Origin: Mycobacterium colombiense
GTDB lineage: Bacteria; Actinomycetota; Actinomycetes; Mycobacteriales; Mycobacteriaceae
Assembly: GCF_003284975.1 (NCBI RefSeq)
Contig: NZ_QMEU01000006.1
Span: 58,020-122,019, forward strand
Length of the DNA: 64,000 nucleotides
Direction of reading: 5' to 3'
The notes beneath the pieces are model-generated. The model was not told the origin of the DNA and ran no database searches. It worked only from the letters and a program-made list of their open reading frames with translations. Made by a program: the position numbers and the translations under genes. Shown here piece by piece: positions 27,025 to 35,605 of the stretch (position 1 is the first letter of the stretch; the number at the start of each line of letters is the position of its first letter).

Positions 27025-27888
27025 ATGCCCGGAGTGCAGGATCGCGTCATCGTCGTCACCGGAGCCGGTGGAGGCCTGGGCCGCGAGTACGCCCTGACCC
27101 TCGCCAAGGAGGGCGCCAGCGTCGTCGTCAACGACCTCGGCGGTTCGCGTGACGGCACCGGCGCCGGCCACAACATGGCCGACGAGGTGGTCAAGGAGAT
27201 CAAGGACGCCGGCGGGCGGGCGGTCGCCAACTACGACAGCGTCGCCGAATCCGAGGGCGCCGAGAACATCATCAAAACCGCGCTCGACGAATTCGGCGCC
27301 GTGCACGGCGTGGTCAGCAACGCCGGCATCCTGCGCGACGGCACCTTCCACAAGATGTCCTTCGAGAACTGGGACGCCGTGCTCAAGGTGCACCTCTACG
27401 GTGGCTACAACGTCATCCGCGCCGCCTGGCCGCACTTCCGTGAGCAGAGCTACGGCCGCGTCGTCGTCGCCACCTCTACCAGCGGGCTGTTCGGTAACTT
27501 CGGCCAAACCAACTACGGCGCGGCCAAACTCGGCCTCGTCGGCCTGATCAACAGCCTGGCGCTGGAGGGTGCGAAATACAACATCCACGCCAACGCGGTC
27601 GCCCCGATCGCCGCCACCCGGATGACCGAGGACATCCTGCCCAAGGAGGTGCTCGAGAAGCTGACCCCCGAATACGTCGCACCCGTGGTGGCCTACCTGT
27701 GCACCGAGGAAAACCCCAACAGCGCTTCGGTTTTCGTGGTCGGGGGCGGCAAGGTGCAGCGCGTCGCGCTGTTCCAGAACGCGGGCGTCAACTACGACAA
27801 GCCGCCGACGGTGGAGGACATCGCCTCGCAGTGGGGCGAGATCACCGACCTGTCCGCCGCGAAGCAGGCGGACTTCAAGCTGGGCTGA
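27025..27888 (+). CDS. short-chain dehydrogenase, MFE-2/HSD17B4-like (Rv0148-like)
   Basis: 287 residues, nearly the same as Rv0148 as I recall it. NAD motif TGAGGGLGREYAL (12-24), SNAGILRDGTF, catalytic Ser in STSGLFGNFGQTNYGAAKLG with Tyr and Lys of Y-x3-K. Relatives are the dehydrogenase part of peroxisomal multifunctional enzyme 2, acting on 3-hydroxyacyl-CoA. It follows the aldehyde dehydrogenase gene by 57 bp. AGAGAGG precedes the ATG. Confidence 0.92.
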   Translation: MPGVQDRVIVVTGAGGGLGREYALTLAKEGASVVVNDLGGSRDGTGAGHNMADEVVKEIKDAGGRAVANYDSVAESEGAENIIKTALDEFGAVHGVVSNAGILRDGTFHKMSFENWDAVLKVHLYGGYNVIRAAWPHFREQSYGRVVVATSTSGLFGNFGQTNYGAAKLGLVGLINSLALEGAKYNIHANAVAPIAATRMTEDILPKEVLEKLTPEYVAPVVAYLCTEENPNSASVFVVGGGKVQRVALFQNAGVNYDKPPTVEDIASQWGEITDLSAAKQADFKLG

Positions 27889-27915
27889 GCCAGCCGCGAC
27901 CGGGTGGTCAGCGAG

Positions 27916-28740
27916 TCAGGCGAGCAGCTCGCCGCGCAGGCGTTCCACGTCCGCCTCGCTGACACCCGCGTCGCGTAAATAGGCGTCCAGCGACCCGAAT
28001 TCGTCGTCGATCGCTTGGCGCGCGGCGTCCAGGTATTCCGGACGTACGCCGAGGACTCCGTCGGACAGCCGCGCCTCGGTGAACGTCATGACTTCCGGGG
28101 TGAGCTCGACGTCGGAGCGCTGCTTGATCATCTCGGAGATGTGGTCCCGGAGTTGAGGGACCGCGGCGTTGCTGCGCAGGTAGTCGGCGATGATGGTGTC
28201 GCGGTCGACGCCGAGCACTTCCAGCACCGTCGCGATCACGAAACCGGTGCGGTCTTTGCCCGCGAAGCAGTGCGTGAGCACCGGGCGACCCGCACCCAGC
28301 AGCGAAAAGACTTGCCGCACAGCGCGTTGCGCTCCGTTGCGGGTCGGGAACTGCCGGTATTCGTCGATCATGTGACGAACGGCGGCCTCGTTGACGGCCT
28401 CGTCGGATTGGTTCGGGTCGCCTTCGAACAGCCGACGGAACGCGTGCTCGTGCGGGGCCTCGTTGTCGGTCGGTGCATCGTCGCCGAGGTCGGGAAGGGG
28501 CAGGCGATGGATCTCGACGCCGTCGGGAACCAGCCCTGGGCCGCGCCGGGCGACTTCCTGGTTTGCGCGCAGGTCGGCGACATCGGTGATGCCCAGCTCG
28601 AGCAGCGTTGCGCGTCCGGCGTCGTCGAGCCGGCTCAGCTCACCGGACCGGAACAGCCGCCCGGGCCGAAGCGCGCTCGCGCCGTCGGCGACGTCGCGAA
28701 AGTTCCACGCCCCGGACAGTTCTCGCAGCGCCTCGGTCAT
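27916..28740 (-). CDS. ptbB: dual-specificity protein/lipid phosphatase PtpB
   Basis: 274 residues. The phosphatase loop [10 protein letters not shown] has Cys158 as nucleophile and Arg164 binding phosphate, with Asp163 in the family-specific position. NFRDVAD and [12 protein letters not shown] at the N-terminus are typical of this family. The M. tuberculosis PtpB (Rv0153c) is a secreted triple-specificity phosphatase that blunts macrophage signalling; no signal peptide is visible here either. The start overlaps the fadE2 stop by four bases (ATGA), so it is the second gene of that operon. Confidence 0.92.
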   Translation of the reverse strand: MTEALRELSGAWNFRDVADGASALRPGRLFRSGELSRLDDAGRATLLELGITDVADLRANQEVARRGPGLVPDGVEIHRLPLPDLGDDAPTDNEAPHEHAFRRLFEGDPNQSDEAVNEAAVRHMIDEYRQFPTRNGAQRAVRQVFSLLGAGRPVLTHCFAGKDRTGFVIATVLEVLGVDRDTIIADYLRSNAAVPQLRDHISEMIKQRSDVELTPEVMTFTEARLSDGVLGVRPEYLDAARQAIDDEFGSLDAYLRDAGVSEADVERLRGELLA

Positions 28741-29966
28741 CCTCCGGTGACCGCCGCGGCGAAGGCCGACTGTTCGCGGCCGATCTCGGTGCGCGCGATG
28801 GTCCGCATGTGCACCTCGTCGGGTCCGTCGAAGATCCGCATGGCGCGGTGCCAGCCGTACAGGCGGGCCAGCACCGTGTCGTCGCTGACGCCGGCGGCGC
28901 CGTGCACCTGGATGGCGCGGTCGATGACGTCGCACGCCACCCGTGGTGCCACCGCCTTGATCTGCGAGACCAGCAGGTGGGCGGCCTTATTGCCGTGCTG
29001 GTCGATGGTCCACGCCGCTTTTTCGCACAGCAGCCGGGCCTGGTCGATCTCGTTGCGGGACTGGGCAATCGCCTGCTGCACCAGACCCTGGTCGGCCAGC
29101 GGCCGGCCGAAGGCGATGCGGTTGTTCGCGCGGTGCACCATCAGCGCCAGCGCACGTTCGGCCCCGCCGAGCGCGCGCATGCAGTGGTGGATGCGGCCCG
29201 GGCCCAGCCGGGCCTGGGCGATTGCGAAGCCGCCACCCTCCTCGCCGAGCAGATTGGTGGTTGGCACCCGCACGTTGTCGTAGATGATCTCGCAGTGCCC
29301 GTGCTGGTCTTGCCAGCCGAACACCGACGTGGAGCGCACCACCGTCACGCCCGGGGTGTCCATCGGCACCAGCACCATCGACTGTTGCTGGTGGCTGGCG
29401 GCGTCGGGATTGGTGCGTCCCATCACGATCAGGATCTTGCAGCGCGGGTCGGCCGCGCCCGAGGTCCACCATTTACGGCCGTTGATGACGTAGTCGGCGC
29501 CGTCGCGCACGATCGAGGTCTCGATGTTGCGGGCGTCGCTGCTGGCGACCGCCGGCTCGGTCATCGAGAACGCGCTGCGGATCTCGCCGGCCAACAACGG
29601 CTCCAGCCACTGCCTGCGCTGCTCTTCGGTGGCGAACAGGTGCAGGGTCTCCATGTTCCCGGTGTCGGGCGCCGCGCAGTTGACCGCCTCGGGCGCGAGC
29701 TCCAGGCTCCAGCCGGTGAGCTCGGCCAGCGGGGCGTACTCGAGGTTGGTCAACCCCGATTCGGCCGGCAGGAACAGGTTCCACAGGCCGCGTTCCTTGG
29801 CCTTGACCTTGAGCTCCTCGATGACGGGCGGGACCGTGTGGTCGTGTGGGCCGGCTTCTTCGCGGTATTTGTCGTATTCGGCCTCGGCCGGAAAGACGTA
29901 CTCGGTCATGAAGTCGGACAGTCGCTTGTGGTAGTCGCTGGCTTTGGCCGACATCGCGAAGTCCAT
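28737..29966 (-). CDS. fadE2: acyl-CoA dehydrogenase FadE2
   Basis: 409 residues with the full ACAD fold: [22 protein letters not shown] (FAD/substrate motif), [37 protein letters not shown], and C-terminal [33 protein letters not shown]. It matches Rv0154c closely as I recall it. It dehydrogenates an acyl-CoA of unknown chain. MDFAMSAK at 29966 agrees with the M. tuberculosis start; an in-frame GTG three codons earlier is possible. Couples to ptbB. Confidence 0.92.
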   Translation of the reverse strand: MDFAMSAKASDYHKRLSDFMTEYVFPAEAEYDKYREEAGPHDHTVPPVIEELKVKAKERGLWNLFLPAESGLTNLEYAPLAELTGWSLELAPEAVNCAAPDTGNMETLHLFATEEQRRQWLEPLLAGEIRSAFSMTEPAVASSDARNIETSIVRDGADYVINGRKWWTSGAADPRCKILIVMGRTNPDAASHQQQSMVLVPMDTPGVTVVRSTSVFGWQDQHGHCEIIYDNVRVPTTNLLGEEGGGFAIAQARLGPGRIHHCMRALGGAERALALMVHRANNRIAFGRPLADQGLVQQAIAQSRNEIDQARLLCEKAAWTIDQHGNKAAHLLVSQIKAVAPRVACDVIDRAIQVHGAAGVSDDTVLARLYGWHRAMRIFDGPDEVHMRTIARTEIGREQSAFAAAVTGG

Positions 29967-30068
29967 GCCCGTCACGATAGGACACGTGTCGAGTCGCCGG
30001 GTTTCCGGTCGTCAGCGCGGTGCTTACACCGGGGTGAAAGCGCGCCGGCGGGGCGGCACGATAAAGGA

Positions 30069-30530
30069 ATGAGTGACGCCCGCCCCCCGTTCCCGCCGTT
30101 CACCCGGGAGACCGCGATCCAGAAAGTGCAGGCGGCCGAGGACGCCTGGAACACCCGCGATCCCCACCGCGTCAGCCTGGCCTACACGGTCGATTCGCAG
30201 TGGCGCAATCGCGACGAACACGTCGTGGGCCGCGACGAGATCGTGGCGTTTCTGACCCGCAAGTGGCAGCGCGAACTGGATTATGCGCTGCGCAAAAGCC
30301 TTTGGGACTTCCACGACAACCGCATCGCGGTGCGGTTCCAGTACGAGTGCCGCGACGCGTCCGGCCACTGGTATCGCAGCTACGGCAACGAGCTGTGGGA
30401 GTTCACCGAGTCCGGACTGATGGCGCGGCGCGAAGCCAGCATCAACGACGTGCCGATCGAGCAATCGCAGCGGCGCTACTTCGGGCCCCGACCGGAGTCC
30501 GAACACGGCCACGACATCCCGCTTTGGTAG
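30069..30530 (+). CDS. DUF1348/SnoaL-like protein
   Basis: 153 residues: [85 protein letters not shown] is the typical DUF1348 pattern, an NTF2-like fold of unknown function. It ends with [28 protein letters not shown] precedes the ATG. The open frame extends far upstream across fadE2 antisense, which is rejected. It diverges from fadE2 about 100 bp away. Confidence 0.85.
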   Translation: MSDARPPFPPFTRETAIQKVQAAEDAWNTRDPHRVSLAYTVDSQWRNRDEHVVGRDEIVAFLTRKWQRELDYALRKSLWDFHDNRIAVRFQYECRDASGHWYRSYGNELWEFTESGLMARREASINDVPIEQSQRRYFGPRPESEHGHDIPLW

Positions 30531-30756
30531 CAACAACGGCCGCTTGTGACCTCACAACGGTACGGGCGCTACTGCGGCGCGCGGCGGCGGCGAACCATCG
30601 ACCGGAGCGTCGATCGCCCGCGGCCGGGTATCCCGCGGTGGGCGTTGACGCGTCCATGGTGAAACCTGGTTAAGGTAGCGAAGCGCGCGGCCGAGCCGGC
30701 GCCACGCCCATCGGCAGGGACAGTACGGGAAAGTACGGAAAGTAGATGTACGCGCC
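30531..30756. other. intergenic region before pntAa with phased AGTA repeats
   Basis: No convincing gene. Just before the pntAa start three AGTA-type units begin at 30722, 30732 and 30741 (AGTACGGGAA, AGTACGGAA, AGTAGATGT), about one helical turn apart. They could bind a regulator or supply the ribosome site (GGAAAG). Confidence 0.4.
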
Positions 30757-31899
30757 ATGACAAATGCGCAGACGACGGTAGGAGTGGTCGCCGAATCCGG
30801 CGCCGACGAGCGGCGGGTCGCGCTGGTGCCGAAGGCGGTGGCGTCGCTGGTAAACAGCGGCGTGGCGGTGGTGGTCGAATCCGGCGCGGGGGAGCGGGCG
30901 TTGCTGCCTGACGCGCTCTACACCGAGGCCGGGGCCAGCATCGGGGACGCGTGGGCCGCCGATGTGGTGGTCAAGGTCGCGCCGCCGACGCAGGCCGAGG
31001 TGGCCAAGTTGCACAGCGGTCAGACCCTGATCGGTTTCCTCGCGCCGCGCAACGCCGAGAACTCGATCGGCGCGCTGAAGCAGGCGGGCGTGCAGGCGTT
31101 CGCGCTCGAGGCCATCCCGCGGATCTCGCGGGCCCAGGCGATGGACGCGCTGTCATCGCAGGGCAACGTGGCGGGTTACAAGGCGGTGCTGCTGGCGGCC
31201 TCGGAGTCCACCCGGTTCTTCCCGATGCTGACGACGGCGGCCGGCACGGTGAAGCCGGCCACCGTGCTGGTGCTCGGCGTCGGGGTGGCCGGGCTGCAGG
31301 CGCTCGCGACGGCCAAACGGCTGGGCGCCCGCACCACCGGCTACGACGTCCGGCCCGAGGTCGCCGACCAGGTGCGCTCGGTGGGTGCGCAGTGGCTTGA
31401 CATCGGGATCGACGCGGCCGGCGAGGGCGGCTACGCCCGTGAGCTCACCGACGAGGAGCGCGCCCAGCAGCAGAAGGCCCTGGAGAAGGCGATCAGCGGG
31501 TTCGACGTCGTCATCACCACGGCGCTGGTCCCGGGACGCCCGGCGCCACGGCTGGTCACCGCGGCGGCGGTGGAGGCCATGAAGCCCGGCAGCGTGGTGG
31601 TGGACCTGGCCGGAGAGACCGGCGGCAACTGCGAGCTCACCGAGCCCGGGAAGACCGTCGTCAAGCACGACGTCACCATCGCGTCGCCGCTGAACCTGCC
31701 GGCCACCATGCCCGAACACGCCAGCGAGCTCTACAGCAAGAACATCACCGCACTGCTGGACTTGCTGCTCACCGACGGCAAGCTGGCCCCCGACTTCGAC
31801 GACGAGGTCGTCGCGGACTCCTGCGTGACCCGCGCCGGCGACGATGCAGAGCGCAGCGATGCGGAGGAGCGGCGCCAGACCAGCGGAGAGGTTTCCTAG
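30757..31899 (+). CDS. pntAa: NAD(P) transhydrogenase subunit alpha part 1 PntAa
   Basis: 380 residues. The NAD(H)-binding domain I of transhydrogenase is recognised by GVVAESGADERRVALVPKAV, ALEAIPRISRAQAMDALSSQGNVAGYKAVL, and VLVLGVGVAGLQALATAKRLGARTTGYDVRPE. In the complex with PntAb and PntB it couples proton entry to NADPH formation from NADH. The three genes are contiguous (stop and next start adjoin, then a 4-bp overlap), as in Rv0155-Rv0157. The C-terminal tail is unusually charged (AERSDAEERRQTSGE). Confidence 0.95.
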   Translation: MTNAQTTVGVVAESGADERRVALVPKAVASLVNSGVAVVVESGAGERALLPDALYTEAGASIGDAWAADVVVKVAPPTQAEVAKLHSGQTLIGFLAPRNAENSIGALKQAGVQAFALEAIPRISRAQAMDALSSQGNVAGYKAVLLAASESTRFFPMLTTAAGTVKPATVLVLGVGVAGLQALATAKRLGARTTGYDVRPEVADQVRSVGAQWLDIGIDAAGEGGYARELTDEERAQQQKALEKAISGFDVVITTALVPGRPAPRLVTAAAVEAMKPGSVVVDLAGETGGNCELTEPGKTVVKHDVTIASPLNLPATMPEHASELYSKNITALLDLLLTDGKLAPDFDDEVVADSCVTRAGDDAERSDAEERRQTSGEVS

Positions 31900-32226
31900 A
31901 TGTACGACGAGCTATTGGCCAATTTGGCGATCCTGGTGCTGTCCGGATTCGTCGGGTTCGCCGTCATTTCCAAGGTGCCCAACACGTTGCACACGCCGCT
32001 GATGTCGGGCACCAACGCCATCCACGGCATCGTGGTGCTGGGCGCGCTGGTGGTGTTCGGCTCGGTCGAGCACCCCTCGCTGGCGGTGCAGATCATCCTG
32101 TTCGTCGCGGTGGTGTTCGGAACCCTGAACGTCATCGGCGGGTTCATCGTCACCGACCGGATGCTGGGCATGTTCAAGGGCAAGAAGAAGGTCCCTGCCA
32201 AAATCGAGGAGCCGGCCGCCAAATGA
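31900..32226 (+). CDS. pntAb: NAD(P) transhydrogenase subunit alpha part 2 PntAb
   Basis: 108 residues with about three membrane helices: LLANLAILVLSGFVGFAVISKVP, IHGIVVLGALVVFGSVEH and LAVQIILFVAVVFGTLNVIGGFIVTDRMLGMFKGKK. It forms part of the proton-conducting domain II of the split-alpha transhydrogenase. Its ATG directly follows the pntAa TAG, and its TGA overlaps the pntB start (ATGA), so translation is coupled. Confidence 0.95.
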   Translation: MYDELLANLAILVLSGFVGFAVISKVPNTLHTPLMSGTNAIHGIVVLGALVVFGSVEHPSLAVQIILFVAVVFGTLNVIGGFIVTDRMLGMFKGKKKVPAKIEEPAAK

Positions 32227-33647
32227 ACTACCTGGTTATCGGCCTCTACATCATCTCGTTCGCCCTCTTCATCTACGGCCTGATGGGCCTGACCGGACCC
32301 AAGACGGCGGTGCGCGGCAACCTGATCGCCGCGGTGGGAATGGCGCTGGCGGTGGCGGCGACGCTGATCAAGATCCGCCACACCGACCAATGGGTGCTGA
32401 TCATCGCCGGTTTGGTGGTGGGCGTCGTGCTCGGCGTCCCGCCCGCCCGCTACACCAAGATGACCGCCATGCCGCAGCTGGTGGCGTTCTTCAACGGCGT
32501 CGGTGGCGGCACGGTGGCGCTTATCGCGCTCTCGGAATTCATTGAGACGCAAGGTTTTTCGGCCTTCCAGCACGGCGAGTCGCCGACCGTGCACATCGTG
32601 GTGGCCTCGCTGTTCGCCGCGATCATCGGATCGATCTCGTTCTGGGGATCGATCATCGCGTTCGGCAAGCTGCAGGAGATCATCTCCGGATCGCCGATCG
32701 GCTTCGGCAAGGCGCAGCAGCCGATCAACCTGCTGCTGCTGGCCGGGGCGGTGGGCGCGGCCGTCGTCATCGGTCTGCACGCGCATCCGAGCACCGGCGG
32801 AGCATCACTGTGGTGGATGATCGGGCTGCTCGCCGCCGCGGGCGTGCTGGGGCTGATGGTGGTGCTGCCCATCGGCGGCGCTGACATGCCGGTGGTGATC
32901 TCGCTGCTGAACGCGATGACCGGGCTTTCGGCGGCTGCAGCGGGGCTGGCGCTGAACAACACCGCGATGATCGTCGCGGGCATGATCGTCGGCGCGTCCG
33001 GTTCGATTCTGACCAACCTGATGGCCAAGGCCATGAACCGCTCGATCCCGGCGATCGTGGCCGGCGGCTTCGGCGGTGGCGGGGTCGCGCCGAGCGGCGG
33101 CGACGGCGGCGACAAGACCGTCAAGGCCACCTCGGCCGCCGACGCGGCGATCCAGATGGCCTACGCCAACCAGGTGATCGTGGTGCCGGGTTACGGCCTC
33201 GCGGTCGCCCAGGCCCAGCACGCGGTCAAGGACATGGCGGCGCTGCTGGAGGCCAAGGGCGTGGAGGTCAAGTACGCCATCCATCCGGTCGCCGGCCGGA
33301 TGCCGGGCCACATGAACGTGTTGCTGGCCGAGGCCGAGGTGGACTACGACGCCATGAAGGACATGGACGACATCAACGACGAGTTTGCCCGCACCGACGT
33401 CGCGATCGTCATCGGCGCCAACGACGTCACCAACCCGGCGGCCCGCAACGACGCCTCCAGCCCGATCTACGGCATGCCGATCCTCAACGTGGACAAGGCC
33501 AAGTCGGTGATTGTGCTCAAGCGGTCGATGAACTCCGGTTTCGCGGGGATCGACAACCCGCTGTTCTACGGCGAGGGCACCAGCATGCTGTTCGGCGACG
33601 CGAAGAAATCGGTGACCGAGGTCGCCGAGGAACTCAAAGCGCTGTAA
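32223..33647 (+). CDS. pntB: NAD(P) transhydrogenase subunit beta PntB
   Basis: 474 residues. The N-terminal two thirds hold about nine membrane helices (domain II), and the C-terminal soluble domain III binds NADP(H): VIVVPGYGLAVAQAQHAVKDMAALLEAKGVEVKYAIHPVAGRMPGHMNVLLAEA, then IVIGANDVTNPAARND and the lid KSVIVLKRSMNSGFAGIDNPLFY. With PntAa and PntAb it makes the membrane-bound proton-translocating transhydrogenase. Confidence 0.96.
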   Translation: MNYLVIGLYIISFALFIYGLMGLTGPKTAVRGNLIAAVGMALAVAATLIKIRHTDQWVLIIAGLVVGVVLGVPPARYTKMTAMPQLVAFFNGVGGGTVALIALSEFIETQGFSAFQHGESPTVHIVVASLFAAIIGSISFWGSIIAFGKLQEIISGSPIGFGKAQQPINLLLLAGAVGAAVVIGLHAHPSTGGASLWWMIGLLAAAGVLGLMVVLPIGGADMPVVISLLNAMTGLSAAAAGLALNNTAMIVAGMIVGASGSILTNLMAKAMNRSIPAIVAGGFGGGGVAPSGGDGGDKTVKATSAADAAIQMAYANQVIVVPGYGLAVAQAQHAVKDMAALLEAKGVEVKYAIHPVAGRMPGHMNVLLAEAEVDYDAMKDMDDINDEFARTDVAIVIGANDVTNPAARNDASSPIYGMPILNVDKAKSVIVLKRSMNSGFAGIDNPLFYGEGTSMLFGDAKKSVTEVAEELKAL

Positions 33648-33657
33648 CGGCAGGAAA

Positions 33658-33676
33658 AGCGCCCGTGCGCTGGGCG
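33658..33676. terminator. possible terminator between pntB and the 41-residue gene
   Basis: AGCGC-CCGT-GCGCT (33658-33671) and an overlapping CGCCC/GGGCG pairing (33660-33676) give short alternative stems in the 30-bp gap between convergent genes. Weak. Confidence 0.3.
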
Positions 33677-33677
33677 G

Positions 33678-33803
33678 TTAGACAGGCGGATACGCCGGCG
33701 GCGGGTAGCCGTTTCCGTCGGTGACCCCACGCAAGCCCCAGGTCAGGTACCGCATGAAGAACTCGATCTCGTCGCTTCCGTCGTAATCCGGACTCGGATC
33801 CAT
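33678..33803 (-). CDS. 41-residue conserved small protein (Rv0157A-like)
   Basis: MDPSPDYDGSDEIEFFMRYL and TWGLRGVTDGNGYPPPAYPPV. Length and position, opposite strand between pntB and a TetR gene, fit the small M. tuberculosis gene Rv0157A as I recall it. GAGAGGTGG precedes the ATG by a few bases. There is no known domain; the sequence is acidic at the N-terminus and proline-rich at the end. An ATG seven codons upstream (33824) is also possible. Confidence 0.55.
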   Translation of the reverse strand: MDPSPDYDGSDEIEFFMRYLTWGLRGVTDGNGYPPPAYPPV

Positions 33804-33883
33804 CGGCCCCACCTCTCGACTCATCGCGTTCGATGAGGAGTCTAGTCGCATACGCCTGCACGGGACACCCGGCGTTTTGCTTA

Positions 33884-33899
33884 AACTGTCCAACCAGTT
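33884..33899. promoter_or_regulatory. candidate operator upstream of the Rv0158-like TetR gene
   Basis: AACTG-TCCAAC-CAGTT is an inverted repeat with 5-bp arms, 63 bp before the TetR start. TATTCT about 10 bp downstream could be a -10 box. Confidence 0.4.
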
Positions 33900-33962
33900 A
33901 GTTGATAGCTATTCTGGGCCGAACCGGCTCTGGCCTGGCCATACCAACGATAGTGAGAGCAG

Positions 33963-34598
33963 ATGCCCACCGACAGCATCACCCCGAATGGGCTGACCCG
34001 CCGCGAAGAGCTGCTGGCGGTTGCCACCAAGCTGTTTGCTGCGCGCGGCTATCACGGCACCCGGATGGACGATGTGGCCGACGTGATCGGGCTGAACAAG
34101 GCGACGGTCTACCACTACTACGCCAGCAAATCGCTGATCCTGTTCGACATCTACCGCCAGGCCGCCGAGGGCACGCTGGCCGCCGTGCACGACGACCCGT
34201 CCTGGACCGCGCGCGAGGCCCTCTACCAGTACACCGTCCGGTTGCTCACCGGCATCGCCAGCGATCCGGAACGGGCCGCGGTCTACTTCCAGGAGCAGCC
34301 CTACATCACCGAATGGTTCACCAGTGAGCAGGTCGCCGAGGTTCGGGAGAAGGAAGCGCAGGTCTATCACCACGTGCACGGCCTGATCGACCGCGGCATC
34401 GCCAACGGTGAGTTCTACCCGTGTGACTCGCACGTGCTGGCGCTGGGCTACATCGGCATGACCCTTGGCGCCTACCGCTGGCTTCGCCCGAGCGGGCGGC
34501 GGTCGGCCAAGGAGATCGCCGCCGAGTTCAGCACCGCGCTGCTGCGCGGGTTGATCCGCGACGAAGCCATCCGCACGACGTCCCCGCTCGGACCCTAG
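33963..34598 (+). CDS. TetR-family regulator (Rv0158-like)
   Basis: 211 residues: LTRREELLAVATKLFAARGYHGTRMDDVADVIGLNKATVYHYYASKSLILFDIYRQAAEG is a TetR DNA-binding domain close to the KstR2/lipid-regulator type. The C-terminal domain (YTVRLLTGIASDPERAAVYFQEQPYITEWF) binds an unknown ligand, plausibly an acyl-CoA. Its TAG and that of the converging hydrolase gene share the four bases CTAG (34595-34598). Confidence 0.9.
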   Translation: MPTDSITPNGLTRREELLAVATKLFAARGYHGTRMDDVADVIGLNKATVYHYYASKSLILFDIYRQAAEGTLAAVHDDPSWTAREALYQYTVRLLTGIASDPERAAVYFQEQPYITEWFTSEQVAEVREKEAQVYHHVHGLIDRGIANGEFYPCDSHVLALGYIGMTLGAYRWLRPSGRRSAKEIAAEFSTALLRGLIRDEAIRTTSPLGP

Positions 34599-35494
34599 GC
34601 CGGCGCGCCTTTCAGGTGCTTGTCGAGGAACGCGAGCTGGTCTGCGACCACCCGCTCGAAGGCGTCGTCGACGTAGATCTCGAAATGTCCCTCGGGATAT
34701 AGCTTGATCTCGCCGCGGGGCGCCCTGGCTGCGTGGCGCAGCGTAGCCTTCGCGGGGGCCACCGAATCCGCTTCGCACACGCAGAACAGGATCGGGCACT
34801 CGATCTTGGGTGTCTCGCGACCAGGCCGATAGCCGAAGACCTGCAACGCGATTCGCGCGGCCACCTCGTTGCGCAATTCGACCCCGTCGGGCACCAGCCG
34901 CAGGTAGCCCGGGTACGCGTCGGGGGTGTTCATCAACGCGACCTCGCCCGGCCTACCGGCCGCCGGGACCATCACCGGCGGGCGGCCGCGCCGGCGGGCC
35001 AGCAGGTCGCGCACCACGCGGGCCGTGATGCGCGCGGCGACCAGCGGGTTGGTGATGGTGCGGGCGGACGCGAGGCCGTCGGTGAAAGGGCATTGGGCGA
35101 CGGCGGCGGCGATGCCCGGCAGTCGGGCCGCCGTGGCGATCACGTGGCCGCCGGCAAAACTGGTGCCCCACAATGCTATCCGGTCGGGATCGATGCCGGG
35201 CAGGGTGCGGGCGTAGGCGACGGCCGCCGCCCAGTCGGCGAGCTGCATGCCGACGTCGAGGACCTGACGCGGCTGGCCCCCGCTGTCGCCGAAGTTGCGG
35301 TAGTCGAACACCAGGCAGGCGTAGCCCGCAGCGCTGAACCGCTCGGCGTAAACGTCCAGCCGCATGCTGCGCACCGCGCCCAGGCCGTGCGCCATCACCA
35401 GCAGCGGCACCGGCCCGTCGCCGGCCGGCCGGTAGAGCCAGGCGCTGATCAGGTCGTCGCCGGAGGTGAATTGAAGGTCTTCGCGTTGTGTCAT
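34595..35494 (-). CDS. alpha/beta-hydrolase, dienelactone-hydrolase-like
   Basis: 299 residues. Nucleophile elbow GTSFAGGHV (Ser at about residue 110), oxyanion region MAHGLGAVRSMRLDVYAERFSAAGYACLVFDYRNFGDSGG, acid in FCVCEADSVAPAKA and catalytic His in LYPEGHFEIY. This is the X-Pro dipeptidyl-peptidase/dienelactone-hydrolase-like branch; the substrate is unknown. No signal peptide. It overlaps the TetR stop and diverges from the DAP-dehydrogenase-like gene, with an inverted repeat in between. Confidence 0.85.
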   Translation of the reverse strand: MTQREDLQFTSGDDLISAWLYRPAGDGPVPLLVMAHGLGAVRSMRLDVYAERFSAAGYACLVFDYRNFGDSGGQPRQVLDVGMQLADWAAAVAYARTLPGIDPDRIALWGTSFAGGHVIATAARLPGIAAAVAQCPFTDGLASARTITNPLVAARITARVVRDLLARRRGRPPVMVPAAGRPGEVALMNTPDAYPGYLRLVPDGVELRNEVAARIALQVFGYRPGRETPKIECPILFCVCEADSVAPAKATLRHAARAPRGEIKLYPEGHFEIYVDDAFERVVADQLAFLDKHLKGAPA

Positions 35495-35556
35495 CAGCGA
35501 TTGATTCTGCCCCGCGGGCCGCGGCCAGTCCCACCGGTATGCTCCCCAAATTTTAT

Positions 35557-35581
35557 GGACTACTGTCTAGAAAAGTTGTCC
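35557..35581. promoter_or_regulatory. inverted repeat upstream of the DAPDH-like gene
   Basis: GGACTACT and AGTTGTCC, paired at 7 of 8 positions around a 9-base centre, 24 bp before the ATG at 35606. The surrounding DNA is AT-rich (CCAAATTTTATGG), so this looks like a promoter-operator. Confidence 0.4.
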
Positions 35582-35605
35582 AGGGTTTTAGGGACGGAGA
35601 CTGTC

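Noticed and set aside
25486..27588. 700-codon open frame on the minus strand
   Set aside because: It runs antisense through the aldehyde dehydrogenase and SDR genes, which have clear catalytic motifs; composition is typical of a GC-rich shadow frame.
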